Shown one piece after another: positions 8,484 through 17,343 of a DNA stretch of 64,000 nt (its first letter is position 1; each line of letters starts with the position of its first letter). A program made the translations under genes and the position numbers. This DNA comes from CAVPJW01 sp963705525 (GTDB lineage: Bacteria > Acidobacteriota > Vicinamibacteria > Vicinamibacterales > CAVPJW01). Where the stretch lies: positions 62,001-126,000 of the forward strand of contig CAVPJW010000004.1 of the NCBI GenBank assembly GCA_963705525.1, in the 5' to 3' direction. The notes under the pieces are model-generated. The model did no database searches and had not been told where the DNA came from. It worked only from the letters and a program-made list of their open reading frames with translations.

Positions 8484-9302
8484 CTACTGTCCGACGTACT
8501 CCGCGTTGGTGATGCGGAGCGCCGTACGGGTGAGGACCAACCCGGGTCTGAGGTCGTACACCGACATTTCCTTCCCGTCGACCATAAACTTGAATTCGGG
8601 ATCGACGACGACGCGCACGACGCGATCTTTCTCGTTCCGGATGAGGAGCGTGGATCCGGAACGCTCGACGATCTTCCCGCGATCGACGATCAGCGTGCCA
8701 GCCGTGTACGCCATTCCGGGCTTGCTACCTGAGGCCGCCGGCACCACCTTGGCAATGCTCGCCTCGGTCACCACGACGTCCAGTTTATCGCCCGGCTTGA
8801 GCGTCTTCAGCTTCTCGACGAACTCAGGCCGGAGCACCGCCCGCGTCACGAGCGTGCCGTCGGCCTTCTGGACGACGAATGTCCGGCTTGCGGCGTCGGC
8901 CGTCACCACCGTGACCGTTTCCAGCGTCTGCTTCTCAGACGTCGCGGACGGCATTTCGCCGGGTGCGGCGGTGGTACTGCTGCCCCCGGAGAAGAGCGGA
9001 TTGGCCTCACCCTTCTTATGGGCCGACACGGCAATCGACTGGTAGTAGCTCACCTCGACCATGTCCCCCACCTTGACCTGCGGGAGATTCTTGACCTCCT
9101 CACTCACCCACCCGGACACTTCGCCTCCCAACGGACCGGCGAGCGTGATGTGTCGCGTCGCGAGGTCGAGCGCCTTCACTTCCGCGGTCATCATGACGAG
9201 CTCACCGCGGGTGATTTGCGACGGCGTCTGCGCGTACACGGACACGACACTGGCGACGAGCAGCGCCGCCAGCGCAACGATGGATCCTGAACACTTAGCC
9301 AT
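8484..9302 (-). CDS. Secreted hypothetical protein with repeated beta domains
   Basis: 272 aa from ATG 9302, which has AAGGAGA 6 nt upstream. A signal peptide is clear (SIVALAALLVASVVSVYAQ, cut after AQ). The mature part has two similar modules with alternating charged and hydrophobic strands (LDLATRHITLAGP; TADAASRTFVVQKADG), each followed by KVGD or KPGD turns, and a third similar stretch at the C-terminus. This pattern resembles periplasmic beta-rich copper or ion-tolerance type domains, but I do not recognise a named family. It stands alone, upstream of the peptidase-kinase pair with a gap of about 215 nt, so it probably has its own promoter. Confidence 0.8.
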   Translation of the reverse strand: MAKCSGSIVALAALLVASVVSVYAQTPSQITRGELVMMTAEVKALDLATRHITLAGPLGGEVSGWVSEEVKNLPQVKVGDMVEVSYYQSIAVSAHKKGEANPLFSGGSSTTAAPGEMPSATSEKQTLETVTVVTADAASRTFVVQKADGTLVTRAVLRPEFVEKLKTLKPGDKLDVVVTEASIAKVVPAASGSKPGMAYTAGTLIVDRGKIVERSGSTLLIRNEKDRVVRVVVDPEFKFMVDGKEMSVYDLRPGLVLTRTALRITNAEYVGQ

Positions 9303-9689
9303 ACGGTTCTCCTTAGCTTGATTGCACAAAACGAGATGGGCGCCGCCGAGCATGACTCGTCGATTTGGATAATGACCTTGGCGCGATGCGCGAGGATGCC
9401 GGCCGTCTTCGTCGCCCTTGCCTATGCCATTTGCCGAGTCCAGCATACCCTCATCGACCGGTGCGATGCTGGACCAAGGTCTATTTTCTTTCTTGAAAAC
9501 CAAACCGAACAATTGCCCCCACGCCAATTGCCTTCAAATGGGCCCCCCGGAAGGGCGAAGAGACCGCGTGATGGCCCCCTGCCGTTGAACCTGATGCGTG
9601 ACCTGCCATCGGAGAGTATTCGTGAGGCTGCCTCCTGACAAGTTGGACTTTGGTATTACGTCAGGACCGGCCGGATTCTCGGCACGTGG

Positions 9690-9830
9690 TCAAGCTCGAG
9701 CCTTCACGCCCTTGGCGAGGGCGAGGCCGTCGTAGGCCGCGCTGACAATGTTGACCCTGCGCTGGTCCCAGCGGCCCGCCTCGACGTGCGTGTGCACGCG
9801 AGTCCCTCCACCTTGATGGCACGGAGTCAC
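9690..9830 (-). pseudogene. Possible C-terminal gene remnant (46 codons)
   Basis: A GTG-started frame bounded upstream by a stop codon reads with a natural amino-acid mix, for example VHTHVEAGRWDQRRVNIVSA followed by AYDGLALAKGVKA and a stop. Composition looks coding rather than random, yet the piece is too short for a domain and has no Shine-Dalgarno. It may be the last part of a lost gene. The family is not recognised. Confidence 0.25.
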
Positions 9831-9860
9831 CGTTCAACGCGGATCATCGCTGAATAAGGA

Positions 9861-9866
9861 TAGACT
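9861..9866 (+). promoter_or_regulatory. Candidate -10 element (TAGACT) for the sensor kinase
   Basis: TAGACT ends 8 nt before the ATG at 9875, the same geometry seen at other genes in this window, and suggests a leaderless transcript. No good -35 is visible. Confidence 0.3.
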
Positions 9867-9874
9867 GCTGCCAG

Positions 9875-11780
9875 ATGAAAGCGGCCTGCCACGTGCGGCG
9901 CGGTGTGTCATTGCGCTCGGCGCTCTTGATTGCCGTGGTGTTGGCCGGCGCGATCGCCTTGACCGTCCATGCTGCGCAGGGACAGCACAGCGATCACGTC
10001 AAGACCGAGCCGCCAGGAATCCTGATTCTGGCCGTTGACGATTTCTCGCAGCCGTACGTTCGTCTCTTCACGGACAAGTTTGTCCAGGTCACATCGTCCG
10101 CACCGACCGTCCCGACGGTGTATCTCGAGTCGCTTGACGCCGTGCGCTTCGAGCACGCGGGCTACCTCGAGGAGTTTCGAGACTGGCAGCGTCGCAAATA
10201 TGCGGGGAGCCGCATCGACCTTATCGTGGCGCTGGGCGAAGATGCGCTCGCCTTTCTCGCACGCCAGCGAGGCGAGCCGTGGCCGAACGCCCCGGTGCTC
10301 TATGTCGAGATGGGTAGCGTCAAGGTCGACACGCGCCAGGATCTTCCGCAAGCCAGCGGAATGATTCTCGGGGAGTACTTTGAGCCCGCGCTGGCCACGG
10401 TCAAGACCATCCTGCCGGATACTAAACACGTTGTGCTTGTGTACGGCACGTCGGAGGTCGATCGAGGCCGGATGGGTGGCTTCGCGAGTACCGGTACGAG
10501 CCGCCAGGCTCGACCTGGAACCAATCGAATGGGTTGGCCTGACGATGGAATCGATGCTGTCCCGGGCGGCCCATCTACCCGCGCAGACGGTTGTGTTCCT
10601 CCTGACGCCGTCTCTCGATGCCGCTGGACGCGCCCATGCGGTTCGACAGAATTGCGAGCGCCTGGCTGCGGTAGCAAACGTCCCGGTCTTCACGCTGGGG
10701 GCGCACGACCTCGGCTGCGGCGCCGTCGGTGGCCTCCAGCGGGACTGGACGCTCGTCGGCCGCATCGTCGCCGAGGCGGCTCTGGCTCGACTCGCTGGTG
10801 GACTGCCCGAAGTGACGAGGGTGCCGATTGAGCGGTTCAGCACCCTCGCGTTCGACGAGCGCCAGCTTGAACGCTGGCACATTCCGGAAGGACGGCTGCC
10901 TGCAGGCAGCACGATCCTCTTCCGCGAGTTCAATCTGTGGCGAGATCGGCGCTCTCTTGTGATCACGGCGATCATCGTGACCCTGGCGCAGGCGCTGCTC
11001 ATCGTCGGCCTGGTCGTCGAGCGCCGACGACGGCAGCGGGCGGAGCTGGAGGGCCGACGCAGTCTGGCGACGATGGCACATCTGGATCGGAGAGCCGCGA
11101 TGGGAGAGCTGGCCACGTCGCTGGCGCACGAACTCAATCAGCCGCTCAATGCGATTCTGCAGAACGCCGGCGCGGCGCAGATGATGTTGACGTCGGCATC
11201 CGGTCCGCCTCCCGTGGACGAAATACTGGACATCCTGAACGACATTCAAAGCGATGATGCGAGGGCTGGAGAGGTCATCCGAGGCATGAGTTCATTTCTC
11301 CGGAAGCAGGAGCTCGACGTCAAGGCCCTGGAGGTGAATTCGCTGGCACAGGAAACCGTCGCGCTCGTGCTTCCTGATGCGGCTGCGCGAGGAATCCACG
11401 TCCATCTCGAGCTGGCAGACGGCTTGACACCGATTCAGGGGGATCGCGTTCACTTGCAGCAGGTGCTCCTGAACCTCCTGATCAACGGCATGGATGCAGT
11501 GGGCGACCTGCCGCCCGATCGTCGTCGTCTGCGTGTCCGGACCGCGCAGTGGAACGGTCAGGTTGAACTCGGCGTGAACGACCGCGGCGCCGGTATCGAA
11601 CCGGATCGTCTGTCGCATATCTTCGAAGCGTTCTACACGACCAAGGGGAAGGGCCTCGGGATGGGCCTCTCGATTGCGCGAAGCATCATCGAGGCGCATG
11701 ACGGAGACATGGGTGCCGAGAACAATCCCGAAGGCGGCGCAACCGTGTGGTTCCGCGTTCCCGCAGGGACCGAATCATGA
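9875..11780 (+). pseudogene. Sensor histidine kinase with periplasmic ABC_sub_bind-like domain, one frameshift
   Basis: Two frames together give one complete kinase. The first (from ATG 9875) encodes a signal/TM segment and a periplasmic region like ABC-transporter substrate-binding proteins of the PF04392 type, up to VLVYGTSEVD near 10470. The second frame picks up near 10500 (ARLDLEPIEWVGLTMESML) and runs to 11780 with a TM span (ITAIIVTLAQALLIVGLVV). It continues with an H-box AHELNQPLNAI, N-box QQVLLNLLINGMDAV, NDRGAGI, and FEAFYTTKGKGLGMGL, followed by the G2 region. All catalytic motifs are intact, so a single indel between about 10470 and 10510 is the only damage. It may be a sequencing error or a recent mutation. 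Its stop overlaps the regulator start (ATGA), giving a two-component pair. Confidence 0.85.
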
Positions 11781-12424
11781 CCGTCAACGCCGGCGCCAAA
11801 GCCGATCGTCCGACTGTCCACGTCGTGGAGGATCACGAGTCGAGCCGAAGAGCGACTGCGCGAGTCCTGCAGGCCGCCGGATACGCGGTGCATCAGTACG
11901 CGTCGGCAGAAGAGTTTCTCGCCGTGATGCCGGCCGGTCCTGGCTGCCTTGTGCTCGACCTGCAGCTGCCCGGCCCAAGCGGTCTCGACCTGCAGGAACA
12001 GTTGGCCAAGGAGACCGACCCGATGCCTGTCGTCTTCCTGTCGGGCAAGAGTGACGTGCCCAAGACCGCGCGGGCGATGAAGGCCGGGGCGATCGATTTC
12101 CTCACCAAACCGGTGAGCGGGAATGCTCTCCTCGAGGCCGTCGCACGGGCGCTGGTCAGGGACTCCGAGGACCGAATTGTCCGAACACGCCAGCGGGAGG
12201 CACGAGTTCGATACGAGCGCCTGACGCCGCGCGAGCGCGAGGTGTTTGCGCACGTGATCAGCGGCCAGTTGAACAAGCAGGCCGGATTCGATCTTGGCAC
12301 GACCGAGCACACGATCAAGGTGCATCGGCAGCGCGTGATGCAGAAGCTCGAAGCGGACTCCGTGGCCGATCTCGTCCGCATCGCCGCCGACCTCGACATC
12401 GCGCCCGTCGGCAAGGTTCGATGA
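11777..12424 (+). CDS. FixJ-type response regulator (REC + LuxR HTH)
   Basis: 215 aa, starting at an ATG that overlaps the kinase TGA. The receiver domain (residues 10-125) has the acidic pair VEDHE, the phospho-acceptor Asp in CLVLDLQLPG, and the Lys in FLTKPVS. The C-terminal half is a LuxR/NarL helix-turn-helix (LTPREREVFAHVISG, TEHTIKVHRQRVMQKL). It is the transcription-factor partner of the overlapping histidine kinase. The nearby porin gene is a plausible target, by position only. Confidence 0.93.
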   Translation: MTVNAGAKADRPTVHVVEDHESSRRATARVLQAAGYAVHQYASAEEFLAVMPAGPGCLVLDLQLPGPSGLDLQEQLAKETDPMPVVFLSGKSDVPKTARAMKAGAIDFLTKPVSGNALLEAVARALVRDSEDRIVRTRQREARVRYERLTPREREVFAHVISGQLNKQAGFDLGTTEHTIKVHRQRVMQKLEADSVADLVRIAADLDIAPVGKVR

Positions 12425-12472
12425 CACTAAGGTGCAATGGTCGGTCCACGGGCTATTCGTTAAGCTCGTGAC

Positions 12473-12868
12473 GTGACCAAACCGACCCCCGCAGGGCCCC
12501 TCGTCGTCGTCGTCGAGGATGATCCCGCCTCGCGCAAATCACTGGAGCGAGTGCTCCACGTGGGAGGATTCGACGCGGCGATGTTCGCGTCGGCGGAGGA
12601 GTTCCTCTCCTCCACGCGGGACTCCTCGGCCATTGGGATGTTGCTCGACCTGCAGCTGCCGGGCCTGTCCGGAGTTGACCTCCAGCGCCGACTGAGGAGA
12701 GAGGGCTCGACACTGCCCATCATCGTGATCACAGCGAACGTCGACACCCGGATCCGCGAAGAAGTCGAGCGGCTCGGTTGTCTCGCTTACCTGTCCAAGC
12801 CCTGCGACGGCCGCACGATTCTCGCTCTGCTCCGCTCTCTCGTCACCGACACCGCACCGCCACGCTAG
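12473..12868 (+). CDS. Single-domain response regulator
   Basis: 131 aa from a GTG. The whole protein is one receiver domain: VVVVEDDPASRK, phospho-acceptor Asp in GMLLDLQLPGLSG, and the conserved Lys in YLSKPCDG. No output domain follows. It resembles the receiver of the FixJ protein just upstream (the LLDLQLPG block matches closely), so it may have arisen by duplication. It could act as a phosphate sink or as an interaction partner for the same sensor kinase. It lies 48 nt after the FixJ gene on the same strand. Confidence 0.9.
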   Translation: MTKPTPAGPLVVVVEDDPASRKSLERVLHVGGFDAAMFASAEEFLSSTRDSSAIGMLLDLQLPGLSGVDLQRRLRREGSTLPIIVITANVDTRIREEVERLGCLAYLSKPCDGRTILALLRSLVTDTAPPR

Positions 12869-12944
12869 GTGGACGACTGCCACGGGCCGCGAGCGGGACC
12901 AAGGTGAATGCGCACTTTCCGCTCTCACGTTCGCCTGCGTCCTG

Positions 12945-14192
12945 ATGACGAGTCTGGCGGTCGCACCGGACGCGCGGGCGCAGACGACGGAATCAGATCC
13001 GGCTCCGGCGCGCGGCAAGTTCGAACCCGATCCGCTGCCGCCTCCCGCAATGCCGTTTCTCATCCCGGATGCCCCGCTCAACGCCGAAGACAAGACCCAG
13101 ATCCGCTCGAAGCGGTTCACGCTCAAGCTCGGGCTTGTGCTGATCGCGGACTACACGGCGTTCAGTCAAGACGAGGCGAATCTCTCGCAAGTCGGCACGC
13201 ATCGGAACGAGTGGGATGACCGGGCGGCGCGACTGATGTTTCGCGGCGGCCTTGGCAAAGTGAACTACCTGGTCGCCGGCGAGTACAAGGGCTTCGACAC
13301 CGATCCGGAGACGACGTGGCAAGTCACGGATGTCTCTCTCACGTTCCCGCTCGGGGGACCGAGGACGAAGCTCACGGTCGGCAAGACCAAGGAGACATTT
13401 GCCTACGAAATGGTCGGCGACGCCGCCAACCTGCCGCCCCAGGAACGCGTGCTCAATCCCTTCTTCGTCTCGCGCAACATCGGCGTGAAGCTCACACGGG
13501 TCATGGGCAAAGAGCATCGGATGACGGCGTCGGCAGGCGTGTTCAACGACTGGTGGGTGAACGGCGATCGATTCTCCGATAGCGGAACGGACGTCACGGC
13601 CCGTGTCACGGGACTGGTGTGGGACCAACCGGATGGGACACATTTCCTCCACGTCGGCCTTGCGACCCGCTACGCGGGTGCGGACCACGACACGATGCGC
13701 CTGAGGGCCCGGCCCGAATCGAACGTGACCGACTACTACCTGGACACGGGCACGCTGTCCGGCGACCACGCGCAGCAGCTCGGGTTCGAAACGCTGTGGA
13801 ACCAAGGGCCGTTCTCGATTCTGGCGGAGTACAACCGTGCGTGGGTGGACGCGCCCGCATCCGGAGACCCCGAATTCTCTGGTTATTACATCACCGGGAG
13901 CTGGGTGCTGACGGGCGAAACGCGTCCGTATGACCGCACGGTGGGCTACGCGCGCCGCGTCATGCCAAAGGGCCGGTGGGGGGCGCCAGAACTCGTCGCG
14001 CGGTTCTCGCACGTCGATCTCGACGACGGTGTGGTCCAGGGCGGCACCTTCGACAAGACCTATCTGGGCATCAACTGGTGGGCGACGCGCCGATGGAAGT
14101 TCGGATTTGGCTGGGGACACACCTGGCTCGATCGGTTCACCAAGACCGGGGTGACGGAGAGTTTTCAGACGCGCCTGCAATGGGTCTACTGA
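12945..14192 (+). CDS. Outer-membrane porin, phosphate-selective OprO/OprP type
   Basis: 415 aa from ATG 12945, ending in aromatic residues (TRLQWVY) as beta-barrel proteins do. Features typical of the OprO/P family include RRGGLGK-like strand turns, VGDAANLPPQERVLNPF, and repeated short strands with aromatic girdles. The start is odd. An in-frame hydrophobic stretch upstream (CALSALTFACVLMTSLAVA) would make a full signal peptide, but that extension has no start codon. An ATG at 12908 in another frame suggests a single-base indel near 12910-12930. As annotated, the leader is only about a dozen residues. Function: passive uptake of anions or similar small solutes, possibly regulated by the two-component genes upstream. 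Confidence 0.82.
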   Translation: MTSLAVAPDARAQTTESDPAPARGKFEPDPLPPPAMPFLIPDAPLNAEDKTQIRSKRFTLKLGLVLIADYTAFSQDEANLSQVGTHRNEWDDRAARLMFRGGLGKVNYLVAGEYKGFDTDPETTWQVTDVSLTFPLGGPRTKLTVGKTKETFAYEMVGDAANLPPQERVLNPFFVSRNIGVKLTRVMGKEHRMTASAGVFNDWWVNGDRFSDSGTDVTARVTGLVWDQPDGTHFLHVGLATRYAGADHDTMRLRARPESNVTDYYLDTGTLSGDHAQQLGFETLWNQGPFSILAEYNRAWVDAPASGDPEFSGYYITGSWVLTGETRPYDRTVGYARRVMPKGRWGAPELVARFSHVDLDDGVVQGGTFDKTYLGINWWATRRWKFGFGWGHTWLDRFTKTGVTESFQTRLQWVY

Positions 14193-14252
14193 GCGGCGCG
14201 ACCCGCTGATGCGGACGCGCATGGAAACTATCGACGAACACCCTGAGCCGGC

Positions 14253-14615
14253 CTAGCGGGCAAGCGGGACGATCTTCGATCGGAGCAAGGCGCGATCTCT
14301 CGTCACGAGCGGCAGCTTCTGCACCACGCTCGTTGCGGCGATGAGCTCGTCGGCCGGGTCACCGCGGATGTCGAGGCGCGTGCTCATTCGCGCGATCTCC
14401 AGGGTCAAGGGCCAGACGTGAACGCCGGCCAGCACCCGGACCACAGCGGGATCGTCCAGATCGACTTCGATCCGGCCGAGCTGGGCGAGCTTGGCAATCT
14501 CCCACAACACGATCGCCGAGATGCTCCAGCGATTGGCACTGAGCAGCCGTGTCTCGCGCGGCCGGAGCGCACCGGTCATGGCATACAGCAGGACGTGCGT
14601 GTCAACGTTCAGCAT
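14253..14615 (-). CDS. vapC: PIN-domain toxin (VapC-like ribonuclease)
   Basis: 120 aa. The acidic PIN residues are present: MLNVDTHVLLYA (first Asp), VLWEIAKL (Glu), and GDPADELIAATS plus LVTRDRALL for the later acids. VapC toxins cleave tRNA or rRNA in the cytosol when released from their antitoxin. The start overlaps the end of the antitoxin gene by 14 nt, the usual order of antitoxin first then toxin. It is close to the family's normal length, so it is probably intact. Substrate is unknown. Confidence 0.88.
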   Translation of the reverse strand: MLNVDTHVLLYAMTGALRPRETRLLSANRWSISAIVLWEIAKLAQLGRIEVDLDDPAVVRVLAGVHVWPLTLEIARMSTRLDIRGDPADELIAATSVVQKLPLVTRDRALLRSKIVPLAR

Positions 14616-14820
14616 TCCAGTCGAGCCCGGTGGACAGGATGTCGCCCTTGATCCGGAGCTTGCCTGTCAGGGATCCGATGAGGCTCCTCGAGTCCGAGGC
14701 AAACGGTATCAGTCTCGCCACCGGTTTGCCCCGCTTCGTGATCAGAATCCCGTCCGGGTCCACTTCGTCGAGGAGGGACAGGCACTGCTCCTTGAATTTG
14801 GCGGCCGCAATGCTCTTCAT
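14602..14820 (-). CDS. Phd/YefM-family antitoxin
   Basis: 72 aa from ATG 14820 (a GTG two codons upstream is possible). The N-terminus MKSIAAAKFKEQCLSLLDEV and the following ITKRGKPVARLIP are hallmarks of the Phd/YefM fold, which binds its own operator and neutralises the toxin through its C-terminal tail. It overlaps the PIN toxin gene by 14 nt. No strong Shine-Dalgarno is visible. Confidence 0.86.
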   Translation of the reverse strand: MKSIAAAKFKEQCLSLLDEVDPDGILITKRGKPVARLIPFASDSRSLIGSLTGKLRIKGDILSTGLDWNAER

Positions 14821-14971
14821 AGGCACATTATGAGACTGGTCATCTTAAATGTCCAGTGGTCCCCCCGGCTGGCGGAAGGAATTCAGGCCTTCGGTTCTCT
14901 GAGCATTCCGGCCTTGACGTGCAAGCCGGGCACCGACATCGTGATGTGGTTCCCCACGCAAGAGAGACAAC

Positions 14972-15367
14972 ATGACGTACACCGTTCAGACATCGACACC
15001 ACCGAAGACGCCGACCCCGATCGGCCCGTACCATCACATCGCCAGGGTCGGCCCGTTTGTGAGCATCGGCGGAACGGCCGGGGTCAATCCGTCAACGGGT
15101 CAACTGGCGGGCCCGGATGTGCACGCGCAGGTCATACAGATACTCGACTCGTTCGCGGTCATGCTGGCGTCGGTCGGATCCGATCTGAGTCATATCGTGC
15201 ACGTCAACGTCTTCCTGAAGAGCATGCAGGATTTCGACGACATGAACCGCGCGTACGTGGAAAAGATGGGAGCTCACCGTCCGGCCCGGACGGTGATTGG
15301 CGTCAACGAGCTTCCCAAACCCGGAGTGCTCGTGACCATGAACCTGACGGCCGTCACGAGGGAATAG
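14972..15367 (+). CDS. RidA-family enamine/imine deaminase-like protein
   Basis: 131 aa, with GAGAG shortly before the ATG. The family pattern is clear: PIGPYHHIARVGPFVSIGGT, VHVNVFLKSMQDFDDMN, and RPARTVIGVNELPKPGVLVTM with the Arg that contacts the substrate carboxylate. RidA proteins hydrolyse reactive enamines or imines formed by PLP enzymes, usually as trimers. It is a single-domain cytosolic protein, unlike the secreted triple fusion at 50.6 kb. It stands alone and ends at a strong hairpin. Confidence 0.88.
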   Translation: MTYTVQTSTPPKTPTPIGPYHHIARVGPFVSIGGTAGVNPSTGQLAGPDVHAQVIQILDSFAVMLASVGSDLSHIVHVNVFLKSMQDFDDMNRAYVEKMGAHRPARTVIGVNELPKPGVLVTMNLTAVTRE

Positions 15368-15383
15368 ACGGCGAGCCGAAGAT

Positions 15384-15409
15384 GCCGGCGGGTTGAGCGA
15401 CCCGCCGGC
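15384..15409. terminator. Bidirectional hairpin between RidA and the HAF-repeat gene
   Basis: A perfect 10-bp stem (GCCGGCGGGT with its complement) and a 6-nt loop lie between two convergent genes. Only a short T run follows on the plus side. It probably serves both transcripts. Confidence 0.65.
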
Positions 15410-15420
15410 GGCCTCGGGTT

Positions 15421-16317
15421 TCAGTCGTCCTGGTGCCCGTGTGACCGGCGCAGGTATCCGTGACTGTTGCCGTCCTGGTCGTTGTAGACGCCCACGATCT
15501 CGCCCAGATCGTTGATGCCGTTGGCGTCCGTCAGCGACGCGCCCGGAAAGTCGATCGCCGTGAATCCGTGGGATGTTCGCAGGAACCCATGCTCCCCGGT
15601 GTCACCGTCAAAGAAGACGCCGACGATCCGGCCAAAGACATTGATCCCGTTGGCTCTGGTGACGAGGACGGTGTCGCCCGGATAGTCGATCTGCGTGAAG
15701 ACCCCGCTCTTCAGTAGAAAGCCGTGGAAGATACCGTCCGGGTCCTCGAGTCGGAAATAGAAGCCGACGATCCTCCCGAGGTCATCCATTCCCTGGGGCC
15801 TCGTCTCGGCCGAGCCAGGGGGGTCGAAGGTGTGGAAGCCGTGTCCGTCCCGGAGGAACCCGTGATTGACACCATCGGTTCCACTGAACTGGCCGACGAT
15901 TCGTCCGAAATCATCGATCCCCTTCACCCGTGTGTCGCTCGCGCCTGGCACGTCAATCGTGCTGAACCGGCCGTGCCGCAACACATAACCGTGGCCGATT
16001 CCATCTGCACCTACGTAGACCCCGGCCACGTCACCCAGATTGTTGATGTCATTACCAAAGGTGAATGTCGCTCCAGGCGCGTCGATCAGCGTGAAGTGGC
16101 CGCGCCGGAGCAGAAAGCCGTGCCGGCTCCCGTCCGCATCCCTGCAGTTGCCGACGATGTCGCCGACGTTGTTGTTGCCGAGCGCCTGGGTGAACACGGC
16201 GCTGGGGCAGTCGAATGACGTGTAGCTTTGCGCTGTTGCGGTGGCCGCAACACCGAGAGACAGCACGGTGGCCACGAGCGCGATGGGCAAATAGCGAATC
16301 GGCTTGAATGGTTCCAT
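15421..16317 (-). CDS. Secreted HAF-repeat protein
   Basis: 298 aa from ATG 16317, preceded by AAGGAGATGG. After a signal peptide (cut near ATATAQ) the protein consists of about six or seven repeats of roughly 40 residues. Each has the form GI(N/D)(D/N)xGxIVGxY followed by HG(F/Y)LxRxGxFxxIDxPG. This matches the extracellular HAF repeat family, which folds as a beta propeller and is abundant in acidobacterial secretomes. No catalytic residues are evident. It is divergent from the wHTH-FHA regulator with 172 bp between their starts, a natural place for shared control. Confidence 0.85.
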   Translation of the reverse strand: MEPFKPIRYLPIALVATVLSLGVAATATAQSYTSFDCPSAVFTQALGNNNVGDIVGNCRDADGSRHGFLLRRGHFTLIDAPGATFTFGNDINNLGDVAGVYVGADGIGHGYVLRHGRFSTIDVPGASDTRVKGIDDFGRIVGQFSGTDGVNHGFLRDGHGFHTFDPPGSAETRPQGMDDLGRIVGFYFRLEDPDGIFHGFLLKSGVFTQIDYPGDTVLVTRANGINVFGRIVGVFFDGDTGEHGFLRTSHGFTAIDFPGASLTDANGINDLGEIVGVYNDQDGNSHGYLRRSHGHQDD

Positions 16318-16489
16318 GGTCCATCTCCTTGGCGGCAACCTTGCCGCATCGAACTTCTGAGCTGACTCCTGCCGAGGCTTCTGAGCGAATTGGGTTCGTG
16401 ATTCGCTATCACTGCTACAGTAGGCTCGGTGGCGCGCGGAGTCCTTGGAGAGCGATGGGATTTCGATGGGTTCCGGGTCGTGGATTCCT

Positions 16490-17182
16490 ATGAGGCTTCG
16501 CTTCGGTAAGGTACGGTTCGATGCGGACGCCCGACAGCTCTGGTTCGGCTCGGACGAACGCCATCTGTCGGGCAAGGCGTTCGAGCTGCTGAAGCTGCTG
16601 GTCGAGCGGCGTCCGGCAGCGGTCTCCAAGTCAGACATTCAGGCGCATCTCTGGCCCGAGACGTTCGTCTCGGAAACGAACCTGCCGAGCCTCATTGCCG
16701 AGATCCGGAAAGCGCTTGGCGACCATGCGCGCCGCTCAACGTGTATCCGCACGGTGCACCGCTTCGGTTATGCGTTCGACGCCATCGTGATCGAGGACAC
16801 GGTCGAAGACGGAACGGCCTCGCGCCGAGTCGCCTCGGTGCCGGTGCGTCACTGGCTGACCGGGGAACACGGCCGAACGGCTTTGATCGAGGGAGAGAAC
16901 GTGATGGGTCGTGAAGGGTACGCTATCGCGTTCGATTCGCCGACCGTCTCCCGTCGTCACGCCCGAATTACGATCGACGAGCGGGGGGCGGTGCTCGAGG
17001 ATCTGGGCAGCAAGAATGGCACGTACTTGAAGGACGCTCGACTCACGTCACCCGCACGGCTCGTCGACGGCGACCAGATTCGCGTGGGCTCGGTGCGGTT
17101 GACCTTCAGAATGGTCGACTCGCTCGCGTCGACGAAAAAGGATTCTTTGTCGGGACAGCGACGCTCGAGTTCGAACCAATGA
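16490..17182 (+). CDS. Winged-helix regulator fused to an FHA domain
   Basis: 230 aa from ATG 16490 (an ATG at 16466 is an alternative). Residues 1-95 form an OmpR/CadC-type winged helix (LSGKAFELLKLLVERRPAAV, IRTVHRFGYAF). Residues about 118-212 form an FHA domain (VMGREGYAIAFDS, SRRHARI, LGSKNGTYL). FHA domains bind phosphothreonine, so this DNA-binding protein is well placed to receive a signal from one of the Ser/Thr kinases, for example the one starting 160 nt downstream. It lacks a receiver domain. Target genes are unknown, but the divergent HAF-repeat gene is the nearest. Confidence 0.88.
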   Translation: MRLRFGKVRFDADARQLWFGSDERHLSGKAFELLKLLVERRPAAVSKSDIQAHLWPETFVSETNLPSLIAEIRKALGDHARRSTCIRTVHRFGYAFDAIVIEDTVEDGTASRRVASVPVRHWLTGEHGRTALIEGENVMGREGYAIAFDSPTVSRRHARITIDERGAVLEDLGSKNGTYLKDARLTSPARLVDGDQIRVGSVRLTFRMVDSLASTKKDSLSGQRRSSSNQ

Positions 17183-17311
17183 AGCGCTCGCTCTCAAGAT
17201 CAGTCTTTTTCGCCGATCTGCTGGCAATGAATGCGAAACACCACGGGAACCGGTTCAGTTCTCATTCGATTTCGCTTCCCCGGTATCGCCGCCGCCGTCA
17301 GGCCGATCCGC

Positions 17312-17317
17312 TAGAAT
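17312..17317 (+). promoter_or_regulatory. Candidate -10 element (TAGAAT) upstream of the kinase
   Basis: CTAGAATGATGG lies 26 nt before the kinase ATG and matches the TAGAAT boxes at 25852, 30619, 34974 and 50583. No -35 is evident at 17-nt spacing. Confidence 0.3.
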
Positions 17318-17343
17318 GATGGCCTCCCAGTTGTCGGTACAGA

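Larger units (their letters stand above)
9303..9874. other. 572-bp stretch without a convincing intact gene
   Basis: It holds the upstream region of the secreted protein gene, an AT-richer patch near 9478-9535, and a short coding-like piece on the minus strand at 9690-9830 (listed separately). No RNA gene or repeat was seen. Confidence 0.5.

Noticed and set aside
9318..9638. 106-codon open frame in the 9.3-9.9 kb gap
   Set aside because: Random-looking composition, no ribosome-binding site, no recognisable domain.
14972..15367. RidA as part of the toxin-antitoxin unit
   Set aside because: It is on the opposite strand with a gap of about 150 nt and its own terminator.
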